A stretch of DNA of 20,638 bases. Source: CAYRHS01 sp964424125 (GTDB lineage: Bacteria > Actinomycetota > Acidimicrobiia > IMCC26256 > JAOSJL01). The notes beneath the pieces are model-generated. The model was not told where the DNA came from. It searched no databases and saw nothing but the letters and a program-made list of their open reading frames with translations. This document shows, piece by piece, positions 7,817-14,888 of this stretch; the first letter of the stretch is position 1; every line of letters starts with the position of its first letter. The stretch covers positions 1 to 20,638 of the forward strand of contig CAYRHS010000040.1 of NCBI GenBank assembly GCA_964424125.1, given 5' to 3'. The translations under genes were made by a program, and so were the position numbers.

Positions 7817-8182
7817 ATGGACGGCGGTGAATGGGCCGCAGTGGTGACGTCGGTCGCCGTGGTCATCCTCGTGGGCGGCCTGCTGGTCGCGCTGATGGCG
7901 CTGGCGCGCACGCTGCGCACGCTCCGCGAGGGTGTCGAGGACCTGCGACGGGAGGCGGTGCCGGCGGTGGACGAGATGCGTAACACCGTCCGTCAGGCCC
8001 GCGATGAGCTCGACCGGCTCGACAGCCTCATCAACACCGCGGAGACGATCAGCCAGACCGTCGACGCCGCGTCACGCCTCGCGTATCTCACCTTCTCCAA
8101 TCCCGCGGTCAAGGCGCTCTCCATCGGCACGGGTGTCGGCAAGGCCGTCCGGAGGCTGCGTGGCGACGACGAGCCCGAGTGA
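7817..8182 (+). CDS. DUF948-like small membrane protein
   Basis: The product is 121 aa. ATG 7817 follows a good Shine-Dalgarno (GGGGAGGA, 7805-7812); the frame is open much further upstream, but that part overlaps rarA and is not coding. One transmembrane helix (about 8-30) is followed by an amphipathic helical region (LRTLREGVEDLRREAVPAVDEM onward, about 33-85) likely to form a coiled coil, and a basic tail. This matches DUF948-type proteins, which lie next to alaS in many actinobacteria. Function is unknown; a membrane-anchored scaffold is only a guess. It is probably co-transcribed with rarA. Confidence 0.75.
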   Translation: MDGGEWAAVVTSVAVVILVGGLLVALMALARTLRTLREGVEDLRREAVPAVDEMRNTVRQARDELDRLDSLINTAETISQTVDAASRLAYLTFSNPAVKALSIGTGVGKAVRRLRGDDEPE

Positions 8183-8206
8183 CGTGCAACGCGACATGAT
8201 CACGAG

Positions 8207-8497
8207 ATGACCAAGCGCCTCTTCTCCTTTGCCGTCGGCGTCGGATTCGGGTTCGGCCTCGCCGTAATCACCTTCCGTTGGTTCCAGCGAACGGTGGAAC
8301 GCCTTGCCCCACCGCAGGTCGCACGGTCCATGACCGAGTCCGCTCGCGGCCTCATCCTCGAGGTGCGCGACGCGGTCGTCGAGGGCCGCGCCGCGATGCG
8401 CGAACGCGAGGCGCAGCTGCGCGCGGAGCACGGGCTCCCGATCCCCGAGTCGCCCGCGCCGGGCACCCGGACACCGAGACCACGGGCGCTAGCCTGA
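8207..8497 (+). CDS. DUF6167-like small membrane protein
   Basis: The product is 96 aa from ATG 8207. A hydrophobic N-terminal helix (about 4-25, FSFAVGVGFGFGLAVITF) is followed by a helical segment (LAPPQVARSMTESARG, then VRDAVVEGRAAMREREAQLR) and a Pro-rich tail. Length, layout and the 'RxxMxxREAxL' helix agree with the DUF6167 proteins that, as I recall, sit between the DUF948 gene and alaS in Streptomyces. No Shine-Dalgarno sequence is evident. Its TGA (8495-8497) lies just before alaS. Function is unknown. Confidence 0.7.
   Translation: MTKRLFSFAVGVGFGFGLAVITFRWFQRTVERLAPPQVARSMTESARGLILEVRDAVVEGRAAMREREAQLRAEHGLPIPESPAPGTRTPRPRALA
8490..8495 (+). promoter_or_regulatory. Possible -10 box (TAGCCT) for alaS
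   Basis: TAGCCT matches TANNNT and ends 6 bases before the ATG at 8502 (3 before the GTG at 8499), inside the last codons of the previous gene. It could give alaS its own leaderless transcript. However, GAGGTG just before the ATG could also act as a weak Shine-Dalgarno within a polycistronic mRNA, so this is tentative. Confidence 0.3.
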
Positions 8498-8501
8498 GGT
8501 G

Positions 8502-11138
8502 ATGCGGCCCCGTACCGCAGACGAGTTGCGACGCGCGTTCCTGTCGTTCTTCGAGGTTCGTGGCCACATCGTCGTTCCGTCGGCGAGCCTGATCCCACAC
8601 GACCCGAGCGTCTTGTTCACGGTCGCGGGAATGGTTCCCTTCAAGCCCTACTTCGTGGGAACCGAGCCCGCCCCGTACGCGCGCGCGGTCTCCGTCCAGA
8701 AGTGCCTGCGCGCAGGTGGGAAGCACAACGATCTGGAGGAGGTCGGGCACAGCCCGCGGCACAACACCTTCTTCGAGATGCTCGGCAACTTCAGCTTCGG
8801 CGACTACGGCAAGAGCGAGGCGATCGTCTGGGCGTGGGAGTTCCTCGTCGACGTGCTCGGCCTCGACGCCGACCGGCTCTGGGTGACCGTGCACACCGAC
8901 GACGACGAGGCGGAGGCCATCTGGCGAGAGCAGGTCCGATTCCCGACCGAGCGCATCCAGCGACTTGACCAGGACAACTTCTGGCGCATGGGCGACACCG
9001 GGCCGTGTGGTCCGTCGTCCGAGATCTTCTGGGACCGCGGGGAGCAGTTCGGCGCCGCGGGCGGGCCCGCCGAGGGAGGCGAGGACCGTTACGTCGAGCT
9101 CTGGAACCTGGTCTTCATGCAGTTCGAGCAGCGAGGCGACGGGTCGCGGGTGCCGCTCCCGAAACCGAGTATCGACACCGGGGCGGGGCTCGAGCGCAAC
9201 CTCGCCGTCCTCCAGGGAGTGGACACGATCTTCGAGATCGACGTCTTCGCGCCGCTCATCGCCGCCGCCGAGGCCGCGACGGGGGTCCGGCTGGGTCGCG
9301 ATCCCGAGGCAGACGTCTCCTTGCGGATCCTGGCCGAGCACGGCCGCGCCATGACCTTCCTGGTCGTCGACGGCGTCGTCCCGTCGAACGAGGATCGGGG
9401 GTACGTGCTGCGGCGCATCATCCGTCGCGCCGTACGGCACGGGTTCCTGCTCGGCGCCGACGAGATCGTGACGCCGTCGCTCGTCGACGCCACCGTGGCC
9501 GCGATGGGCGGTGCCTATCCCGAGCTCGTGGACAAGCGGGCAGAAGCCGCGGAGGTGTTGCAACGGGAGGAAGAGCGATTCCGTTCCACGCTGCGACGTG
9601 GTACCGAGCTGCTCGACGAGGTCCTCACGCGCGGCGACGTGGGTGGTGATGAGGCCTTCCACCTCCACGACACCCTCGGCTTCCCGATCGATCTGACCCG
9701 AGAGATCGCCGAGGAACGAGGACGGGCGGTCGACGTGGACGGGTTCGAGCAGCGGATGGCCGAGCAGCGACGGCGCGCGCAAGCCGCGCAGCGGGAGAGC
9801 GAAGCAGCCCATGCTGCCCCCGCCTACCGGGCGATCGGCGACGAGGCCGGCCCGACGGAGTTCAGGGGGCGCCAGGAGTACGAGAACGACGCCGACATCG
9901 TCGGGATCGTGACCGACGGAGAACGAACCGAGAAGCTCGTTGCGGGCGCTCGGGGCGAAGTGTTCCTGGACCGCACGCCCTTCTACGCCGAGTCGGGAGG
10001 ACAGGTCGGCGACACGGGAACGCTCACCACCGAGGAGGGTTCAGCCCGGGTCCTGGACACGCAGTACGCGATCGAGGGATCGCTCGTCGCGCACGTCGTC
10101 GAGGTCACCGCGGGGCAGCTGCGCGCCGGCGCCGCCGTGCATGCGGCCATCGACGGGGTGCGTCGCGATCGCATCCGCCGCAACCACACGGCCACCCACA
10201 TCCTCCACTGGGCGCTGCGCGAGGTTCTCGGTCCCCGGACCCGTCAGCAGGGCTCGCTCGTGGCCCCCGACTACCTCCGTTTCGACTTCACCCATCACCG
10301 AGCGGTCACCCCCGAGGAGCTCGAACGGGTCGAGGAGCTGGCCAACCGGGAGATCATCTCGGACGAGCGGGTTCGCCACTACGAAACCACCAAAGAGCAC
10401 GCGGAGAGCATCGGCGCGATCGCGTTCTTCGGCGACAAGTACGGCGACATCGTGCGCGTGCTTGAGGCCGGGGACCACTCGGTCGAGCTCTGCGGTGGGA
10501 CGCACGTGCATGCCCTCGGCTTCATCGGTCCCATCAAGATCGTGAGCGAGGGCTCCATCGGCTCGAACCTGCGCCGGATCGTGGCCGTGACGGGCGATGC
10601 GGCGTTGCGCCACATCCGGGACGAGGAGCACACGCTGCGAAGCATGGCCGAGCTGCTGAGGACGCAGCCCGAGGAGCTCACCGAGCGGGTCGGCCAGCTC
10701 CTCGAACAGGTCAAAGAACTACGCAGCGAGCTCCAGTCGTTGCGCGGCCGGCAGGCCGACGCCGAGGCCGGCGCGCTCGCCACCGAAGCCACGGACGGGG
10801 TAATCGTCACCCGACGTGACGGGCTCCCTCCCGACGAGCTCCGCCAGTTGGCGCAGGCCACGCTGCGAAACCTCGGCGGTGGTGTCGTCGCCTTGGTGGG
10901 CGAAGCGGCAGGCAAGGCCGCGATCGCTGTTGCCGTCGGCTCGGACGTCCGAGCGCACGGCGGCTCGGCGGCGGAGCTCGCGGCACCCGCGGCTCGCGAG
11001 CTTCGAGGTGGGACGGCCCGGAACCCCGACGTCGTCGCGGGAGGAGGGCCGGCCACGGACGGGATCCCCGCGGCGCTCGAACGGCTGCGTGAAGCGGTCG
11101 AGGCGCTCGGGCCGCCACCCGCCGCGGCCGCGAGCTAG
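8502..11138 (+). CDS. alaS: Alanine--tRNA ligase
   Basis: This is a full-length AlaRS of 878 aa. The class II catalytic core starts immediately (LRRAFLSFFEVRGHIVVPSA, then FTVAGMVPFKPYF, then SVQKCLRAGGKHNDLEEVG). The editing domain has the zinc-binding HTATH (His562, His566) and CGGTH (Cys664, His668) motifs that clear mischarged Ser or Gly. A C-terminal coiled coil (about 710-750, QLLEQVKELRSELQSLRGR) and a C-Ala/DHHA1 domain (about 765-870, with GGSAAELAAPAARE) follow. ATG 8502 was preferred to GTG 8499 because a TANNNT box lies 6 bases before it; the difference is one residue. ruvX starts 2 bases after the stop. Nothing looks damaged. Confidence 0.97.
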   Translation: MRPRTADELRRAFLSFFEVRGHIVVPSASLIPHDPSVLFTVAGMVPFKPYFVGTEPAPYARAVSVQKCLRAGGKHNDLEEVGHSPRHNTFFEMLGNFSFGDYGKSEAIVWAWEFLVDVLGLDADRLWVTVHTDDDEAEAIWREQVRFPTERIQRLDQDNFWRMGDTGPCGPSSEIFWDRGEQFGAAGGPAEGGEDRYVELWNLVFMQFEQRGDGSRVPLPKPSIDTGAGLERNLAVLQGVDTIFEIDVFAPLIAAAEAATGVRLGRDPEADVSLRILAEHGRAMTFLVVDGVVPSNEDRGYVLRRIIRRAVRHGFLLGADEIVTPSLVDATVAAMGGAYPELVDKRAEAAEVLQREEERFRSTLRRGTELLDEVLTRGDVGGDEAFHLHDTLGFPIDLTREIAEERGRAVDVDGFEQRMAEQRRRAQAAQRESEAAHAAPAYRAIGDEAGPTEFRGRQEYENDADIVGIVTDGERTEKLVAGARGEVFLDRTPFYAESGGQVGDTGTLTTEEGSARVLDTQYAIEGSLVAHVVEVTAGQLRAGAAVHAAIDGVRRDRIRRNHTATHILHWALREVLGPRTRQQGSLVAPDYLRFDFTHHRAVTPEELERVEELANREIISDERVRHYETTKEHAESIGAIAFFGDKYGDIVRVLEAGDHSVELCGGTHVHALGFIGPIKIVSEGSIGSNLRRIVAVTGDAALRHIRDEEHTLRSMAELLRTQPEELTERVGQLLEQVKELRSELQSLRGRQADAEAGALATEATDGVIVTRRDGLPPDELRQLAQATLRNLGGGVVALVGEAAGKAAIAVAVGSDVRAHGGSAAELAAPAARELRGGTARNPDVVAGGGPATDGIPAALERLREAVEALGPPPAAAAS

Positions 11139-11140
11139 GC

Positions 11141-11581
11141 GTGGCGCCCGGAGGACGGGTCCTCGGCGTCGATCTCGGCGAACGCCGCGTGGGGCTCGCC
11201 GTGTCAGATCCGTCCGGCACCATCGCCAGCCCCTTGCGGATCCTCGAGCGGCGAGAAGCGGCTGACGACACGCTGCGCGCCGTGGTGCTGGCGGCTCGCG
11301 AGGTCGGTGCGGAGCGGGTCGTCGTCGGTCTCCCGCGTTCGCTCGGCGGTGACCTCGGCCGCGCGGCCCACGCCACCCTCGCCGAGGTCGAGACGCTGCG
11401 GCGTCTGGCTGGTCCCGGGCTCCCCGTCGAAACGCACGACGAGCGCCTCACGACGGTGATGGCCGAGCAAGCGCTCGCCGCCACCGGCAGGAAGCGAGGA
11501 CGGCGCAGGGCGCGCCGCGCCGTGGACGATGCTGCGGCGGCGGTGATGCTGCAGGGTTGGCTGGACGCTCACCGTGGCTGA
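11141..11581 (+). CDS. ruvX: Holliday junction resolvase-like protein RuvX (YqgF family)
   Basis: The product is 146 aa with an RNase H-like fold. The first acidic residue is Asp11 in GVDLGERRVGLAVSD (9-23). VVVGLPRSLGG (60-70), THDERLTT with Glu101 (98-105) and VDDAAAAVMLQ with Asp129/130 (128-138) complete the family pattern. Proteins of this family are implicated in processing the 5' end of pre-16S rRNA; an older idea is Holliday junction resolution. An Arg-rich loop (RKRGRRRARR, 117-126) precedes the last motif. GTG 11141 starts 2 bases after the alaS stop, and the 3' end overlaps mltG by 8 bases, so expression is coupled to its neighbours. Confidence 0.93.
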   Translation: MAPGGRVLGVDLGERRVGLAVSDPSGTIASPLRILERREAADDTLRAVVLAAREVGAERVVVGLPRSLGGDLGRAAHATLAEVETLRRLAGPGLPVETHDERLTTVMAEQALAATGRKRGRRRARRAVDDAAAAVMLQGWLDAHRG

Positions 11582-12755
11582 CGAGTCGCCCCCGGGCGCG
11601 CCGGCTCGCCGCTCGCGACCGCCCCATCGGGAGCGGTCGGCCCGTCGGGAGCGGCCGACGCACGCCGAGACGCTGACCCGCCGTGAGCGGCGGACCCGTC
11701 GCGAGCATCGCCGGCGGGCGTCGGCTCGGGTCCGACGGAATCGCTTCGTCGCGCTCCTGGTCGCGCTCGGGCTCCTGGTGGTCTTGGTCGTCGTGGTCCC
11801 GGGGGCGTGGTTCGTCTGGCAGCTCGACCCGCCGGGCGGGCCCGGCGACGGGGTCTCGGTTCGGATCGAGGACGGCTGGGGGGTGCGCGAGATCGGTGAC
11901 GCGCTGGCCGACGAAGGCGTCGTGGGCTCGTCGCTGGCGTTCCAGGTCTACGCCGGAGTCACGCGCCGGGGCCCGTTCCAGGCCGGTGAGTACGACCTCC
12001 GCTCGGGGTTGGGCGTCCGCGGCGCGGCCCGAGAGTTGGAGGCCGGTCCCGACGTGGTCTTCGAAGAGCTCGCTGTTCCGCCCGGACTGCGGCTCACCGA
12101 GATCGCGGATCGCGTCGGCGAGCTCCCGGGCCGGAGCTCGGAGAGCTTCCTTCAGCTCGCCACGTCCGGAACCATCCGCTCGCGGTACCAGCCCGGCGAG
12201 GTCCGGTCGCTCGAAGGCTTGCTCTACCCGGACACCTACGTCGTCGCCGACCACGAGGACGAGGCCGACATCCTCCGCCAGATGGTCGACCGCTTCGACG
12301 AGGTGGCGGACCAGGTGGGACTGGAGGCGGGGGCTGCCGGGGTGGGGCTGACCCCGTACGAGGCGATCGTCGTGGCGTCGTTGATCGAGAGCGAGGCCGG
12401 AGTGCCGGAGGACCGGGTGCGGATCTCCCGGGTCGTGTTCAATCGGCTCGCGGACGGCACACCGCTCCAGATCGACGCGACGGTGCTGTACGCGATCGGG
12501 GAGCGGAGACTGCAGACCACGCCGGAGGAGCGCGCGGTGGACTCGCCCTACAACACCTACGTGATCCGCGGGCTCCCGCCGACTCCGATCTCGTCGGTCA
12601 CGGATGCATCGTTGCTGGCCGCGATCGCTCCCGCGGACGGACCCTGGCGGTATTACGTCCTCATCGACGGGGACGGGCGGCACGCGTTTGCCGAGACCTT
12701 CGCCGAGCACCTGGCGAACGTCGCCGTCGCCGAGGAGCGGGGGCTCCTCGAATGA
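11574..12755 (+). CDS. mltG: Endolytic murein transglycosylase MltG
   Basis: The product is 393 aa. It is a membrane-anchored YceG-family enzyme that cleaves nascent peptidoglycan glycan strands and sets their length. Layout: a very basic cytoplasmic tail (1-57, about 21 Arg), one transmembrane helix (about 58-82), a LysM-like region, then the catalytic domain. LEGLLYPDTYVV, ASLIESEAG with the probable catalytic Glu272, VFNRL, LQIDATVLYA and SPYNTYVIRGLPPTPIS are all present. The Arg-rich N-tail is longer than in E. coli MltG, as in many actinobacteria. GTG 11574 lies inside the end of ruvX (8-base overlap), and the stop overlaps the aroE ATG (ATGA), so all three genes form one translation-coupled unit. 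Confidence 0.94.
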   Translation: MADESPPGAPARRSRPPHRERSARRERPTHAETLTRRERRTRREHRRRASARVRRNRFVALLVALGLLVVLVVVVPGAWFVWQLDPPGGPGDGVSVRIEDGWGVREIGDALADEGVVGSSLAFQVYAGVTRRGPFQAGEYDLRSGLGVRGAARELEAGPDVVFEELAVPPGLRLTEIADRVGELPGRSSESFLQLATSGTIRSRYQPGEVRSLEGLLYPDTYVVADHEDEADILRQMVDRFDEVADQVGLEAGAAGVGLTPYEAIVVASLIESEAGVPEDRVRISRVVFNRLADGTPLQIDATVLYAIGERRLQTTPEERAVDSPYNTYVIRGLPPTPISSVTDASLLAAIAPADGPWRYYVLIDGDGRHAFAETFAEHLANVAVAEERGLLE

Positions 12756-13600
12756 CCGCGACGCCCCACCCGGTACCGAGCGGAGCGACGCGGGTCGCCG
12801 CTGTCGTCGGGGATCCGATCGAGCACTCGCGCTCACCCGCCATCTACAACGCGGCCTTCGGCGCGGCCGATCTCGACTGGGTCTACGTGGCGTTTCGTGC
12901 CGTCGACGGTCGTCGTGCGGTGGACGCCGTTCGGGCGCTGCGCCTCGGTGGGTTGAACGTGACGATGCCGTTCAAGGAGGAAGCCGCGGCGGCGTGTGAC
13001 CAGCTCACGCCACTCGCCCGGCGGCTCGGTGTGGTGAACACGATCGTGCCTCGCGGCGACGGCTCGGTGCTGGGCGACTCCACCGACGGCCCGGGCTTGC
13101 TCGCCGCGCTTCGCGAAGAGGACGTCGACGTCACGGGCCGGGCGACGCTCGTCCTCGGTTCCGGGGGAGCAGCACGCGCCGTCGCGTTGTCGCTCGCCGA
13201 CGCCGGCGCGCGGGTGACGGTCGCGGCGCGCCGGGAGCGGGCCTCCGAGGAGGTCGCGGCGCTCGCCGGTGCGGCGGTCGCGGGCTGGGCAGATCGCGAC
13301 CGCGCCGCGGCCGACTCCGAGATCGTCGTCCATGCGACGCCGATCGGGATGGGTGGCCAGGGGACGCCGGTCGCTCCGTCCGCCTGGCATCCCGGGCACG
13401 TGGTCGTCGACCTCGTCTACGAGCCCACGGAGACCGAGTTGCTGGCGGCCGCACGGGCGGCGGGGGCCCGCACGGTCGGGGGGCTGGGGATGCTGGTGCA
13501 CCAGGCCGCCCTCGCCTTCGAGCGCTTCACGGGTCACGACGCGCCCTTGGCCAAGATGTGGGCTGCTGTGGGCGGTTCGCGAGGGGGATCGGGCGGCTGA
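12752..13600 (+). CDS. aroE: Shikimate dehydrogenase
   Basis: The product is 282 aa. It reduces 3-dehydroshikimate to shikimate with NADPH in aromatic amino-acid synthesis. The substrate-binding domain has VGDPIEHSRSPAIYNAAF (19-36), LNVTMPFK with catalytic Lys75, and GDSTDGPG with catalytic Asp112; the usual Asn of the 'NTD' motif is Ser here. The nucleotide-binding domain has the glycine-rich VLGSGGAARAV (134-144). The C-terminus GGLGMLVHQAALAFERFTG is typical. It overlaps mltG by 4 bases. Its end is part of an inverted repeat that runs into the next promoter. Confidence 0.95.
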   Translation: MTATPHPVPSGATRVAAVVGDPIEHSRSPAIYNAAFGAADLDWVYVAFRAVDGRRAVDAVRALRLGGLNVTMPFKEEAAAACDQLTPLARRLGVVNTIVPRGDGSVLGDSTDGPGLLAALREEDVDVTGRATLVLGSGGAARAVALSLADAGARVTVAARRERASEEVAALAGAAVAGWADRDRAAADSEIVVHATPIGMGGQGTPVAPSAWHPGHVVVDLVYEPTETELLAAARAAGARTVGGLGMLVHQAALAFERFTGHDAPLAKMWAAVGGSRGGSGG

Positions 13601-13631
13601 TCGGCGCCACCGGGCGCGGCGGGGCCCGATC
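13587..13631 (+). terminator. Possible stem-loop at the aroE 3' end
   Basis: GATCGGGC (13587-13594) and GCCCGATC (13624-13631) are perfect 8-bp inverted repeats. An inner hairpin, GCGCC with GGCGC, lies between them. The structure spans the aroE stop, has no T-tract, and its 3' arm overlaps the -35 element of the next promoter. It could end the aroE transcript, or it could be incidental or regulatory. Confidence 0.3.
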
Positions 13632-13657
13632 AAGTCCCAGGGCGGTTCCGCCGATCA
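13630..13657 (+). promoter_or_regulatory. Sigma-28/WhiG-type promoter before the DUF4388 gene
   Basis: TCAAGTCC (13630-13637), 12 bases, then GCCGATCA (13650-13657). This is TCAA-N16-GCCGATNA, close to the FliA/SigD/WhiG consensus TAAA-N15/16-GCCGATAA. The same arrangement with identical TCAAGTCC occurs before pilT. The expected start site near 13664 falls at the Shine-Dalgarno, so the leader would be only about 16 bases. Confidence 0.65.
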
Positions 13658-13679
13658 TCTCCGGAGGGAGGTGCGATCG

Positions 13680-14795
13680 GTGCCGCTGCAAGGAACCCTG
13701 GACGCGTTCTCGCTCGACGAGGTCCTCGAAATGCTCGCCCACTCCCGCAAGACGGGCGCCCTCGAGGTCCGCAGCGAGGCGGGCGCGAACGGCGTGCTCT
13801 ACTTCGCCGCGGGGCGGATCTGCGCCGCCGAGGCCGGCGATCTCTCCGGGCCCGTTCAGGCGCCCGACGGTCTCGAGGCCCGGCTCATCGACGTGTGCTT
13901 CGTCCTCCTCCGCCAGGATGCCGGCGAGTTCGCGTTTCAGCCCGATCAGCTCCCGCCGTGGCCGGTGCGAGGGGGTGTGGACGTGGGTCCGATCCTCGAC
14001 GAGGTCCGAACGCTGGTGCGGGACTGGAACGCCATCGAGGCCGTGATCCCGTCGCCGAACTCGACACCGACGCTCCTTCCCGAGCCCGCACGGGAGCCGA
14101 TCAGCCTCGACCGATCCTCATGGGCGGTCGTCACCGCGGTGGATGGTTCGGCGAGCGTCCGGGACATCGCTCGCCGCCTCGGCCGCAGCGTGCTCGAGGT
14201 CTCACGCGTCCTGAAGGACCTCGTCGAGGCGGGCGCGGCAGCCGTCGGGGCGCAGCCCGCGTCGCGGCCCGTCCCGGCCTCGGAGCGTGTGACTTCGGGG
14301 AGTACACCCTTCGAGGAGCCGGCAGCGATGGTGGCGTTCGACCTGAGCGAGCTCGAGGAGGCCCAGCGTGAGGCGGCCGCGCTCGCGGAAGGTGAGCTCG
14401 CGGCACCGGTCGACGCACCCACCATCTCGGACCCCAGCCCGCTCGCGGCCGCGGCGGCTGAAGCGGTCGAGGCCCAGGAGGCGAGCCAGGAGGCGGAGCA
14501 GGACGTCGAGCGCGCGCCCGCGGCAGCGCCGCCGGCTCCGTCGCCCGTCCCGTCGTCCGAATCACGCCTCGGGGCCTTGCTCCGCCGGCCCGAGGAGGCA
14601 GCGGGGACGGAGTCGTCCGAACCCGCGGCCGAGGCCGAGGCGGAGCGCGGGCCCGAGCCCGAGGAACGGCCTGACGCGGGCGAGCCACGCGAGCGCCCGG
14701 AGGACCGGGAAGCGGAGGAGCGCGAAGCAGAAGCCCCCTCGCCCCGGGATCGGGGAACGCTCCTGCGCATGTTCTCGGGACTCCGCGGCAGCTGA
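13680..14795 (+). CDS. DUF4388 (PATAN-like) domain protein, first gene of the pilus cluster
   Basis: The product is 371 aa. GTG 13680 was chosen because GGAGGGAGG (13663-13671) lies 8 bases upstream, and the protein then starts MPLQGTLDAFSLDEVLEMLA, the usual DUF4388 opening. The frame is open upstream, but that part overlaps aroE and the promoter. Residues 1 to about 115 are the DUF4388 domain (KTGALEV, GVLYFAAGRICAAEAG). About 140-190 resembles a winged helix (VDGSASVRDIARRLGRS, LEVSRVLKDLVEAG). From about 200 on is a low-complexity Ala/Glu/Pro tail, probably disordered and acidic. DUF4388 proteins often accompany signalling and gliding or pilus systems; the exact role is unknown. It has its own sigma-28-type promoter, and pilB follows. 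Confidence 0.85.
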   Translation: MPLQGTLDAFSLDEVLEMLAHSRKTGALEVRSEAGANGVLYFAAGRICAAEAGDLSGPVQAPDGLEARLIDVCFVLLRQDAGEFAFQPDQLPPWPVRGGVDVGPILDEVRTLVRDWNAIEAVIPSPNSTPTLLPEPAREPISLDRSSWAVVTAVDGSASVRDIARRLGRSVLEVSRVLKDLVEAGAAAVGAQPASRPVPASERVTSGSTPFEEPAAMVAFDLSELEEAQREAAALAEGELAAPVDAPTISDPSPLAAAAAEAVEAQEASQEAEQDVERAPAAAPPAPSPVPSSESRLGALLRRPEEAAGTESSEPAAEAEAERGPEPEERPDAGEPRERPEDREAEEREAEAPSPRDRGTLLRMFSGLRGS

Positions 14796-14804
14796 GGACG
14801 GCCG

Positions 14805-14823
14805 CGGCGCCCGCCGCGCGCCG
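14805..14823 (+). terminator. GC-rich hairpin between the DUF4388 gene and pilB
   Basis: CGGCGC (14805-14810), a 7-base loop, then GCGCCG (14818-14823) form a perfect 6-bp stem just after the DUF4388 stop and before the pilB promoter. No T-tract follows, so it may only weaken readthrough. Confidence 0.25.
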
Positions 14824-14833
14824 TGGGGTCGTT

Positions 14834-14860
14834 TCAGATCCCTTGGATTCCCGCCGATAA
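14834..14860 (+). promoter_or_regulatory. Sigma-28/WhiG-type promoter before pilB
   Basis: TCAGATCC (14834-14841), 11 bases, then GCCGATAA (14853-14860). The -10 is an exact match to the sigma-28 consensus GCCGATAA. The spacer is one base shorter than at the other pilus promoters and equals the enteric FliA spacing. The site lies upstream of the chosen pilB start. Confidence 0.6.
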
Positions 14861-14875
14861 CGCCCCTGGAGGCTC

Positions 14876-14884
14876 GGAGGGAGG
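14876..14884 (+). promoter_or_regulatory. Ribosome binding site that fixes the pilB start
   Basis: GGAGGGAGG, the same 9-mer as before the DUF4388 gene, sits just before GTG 14889. It makes that GTG the likely start rather than the upstream GTG at 14823, which would have to be transcribed from before the promoter. Confidence 0.6.
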
Positions 14885-14888
14885 CCCG

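Noticed and set aside
8352..9812. Minus-strand open frame of 486 codons opposite alaS
   Set aside because: It lies antisense to the conserved AlaRS catalytic core, with no domain and no start signal. GC-rich third positions create such frames.
13269..13679. Upstream extension of the DUF4388 frame into aroE
   Set aside because: It overlaps the aroE C-terminus and the promoter, translates to low-complexity Arg-rich sequence, and a strong Shine-Dalgarno marks GTG 13680.
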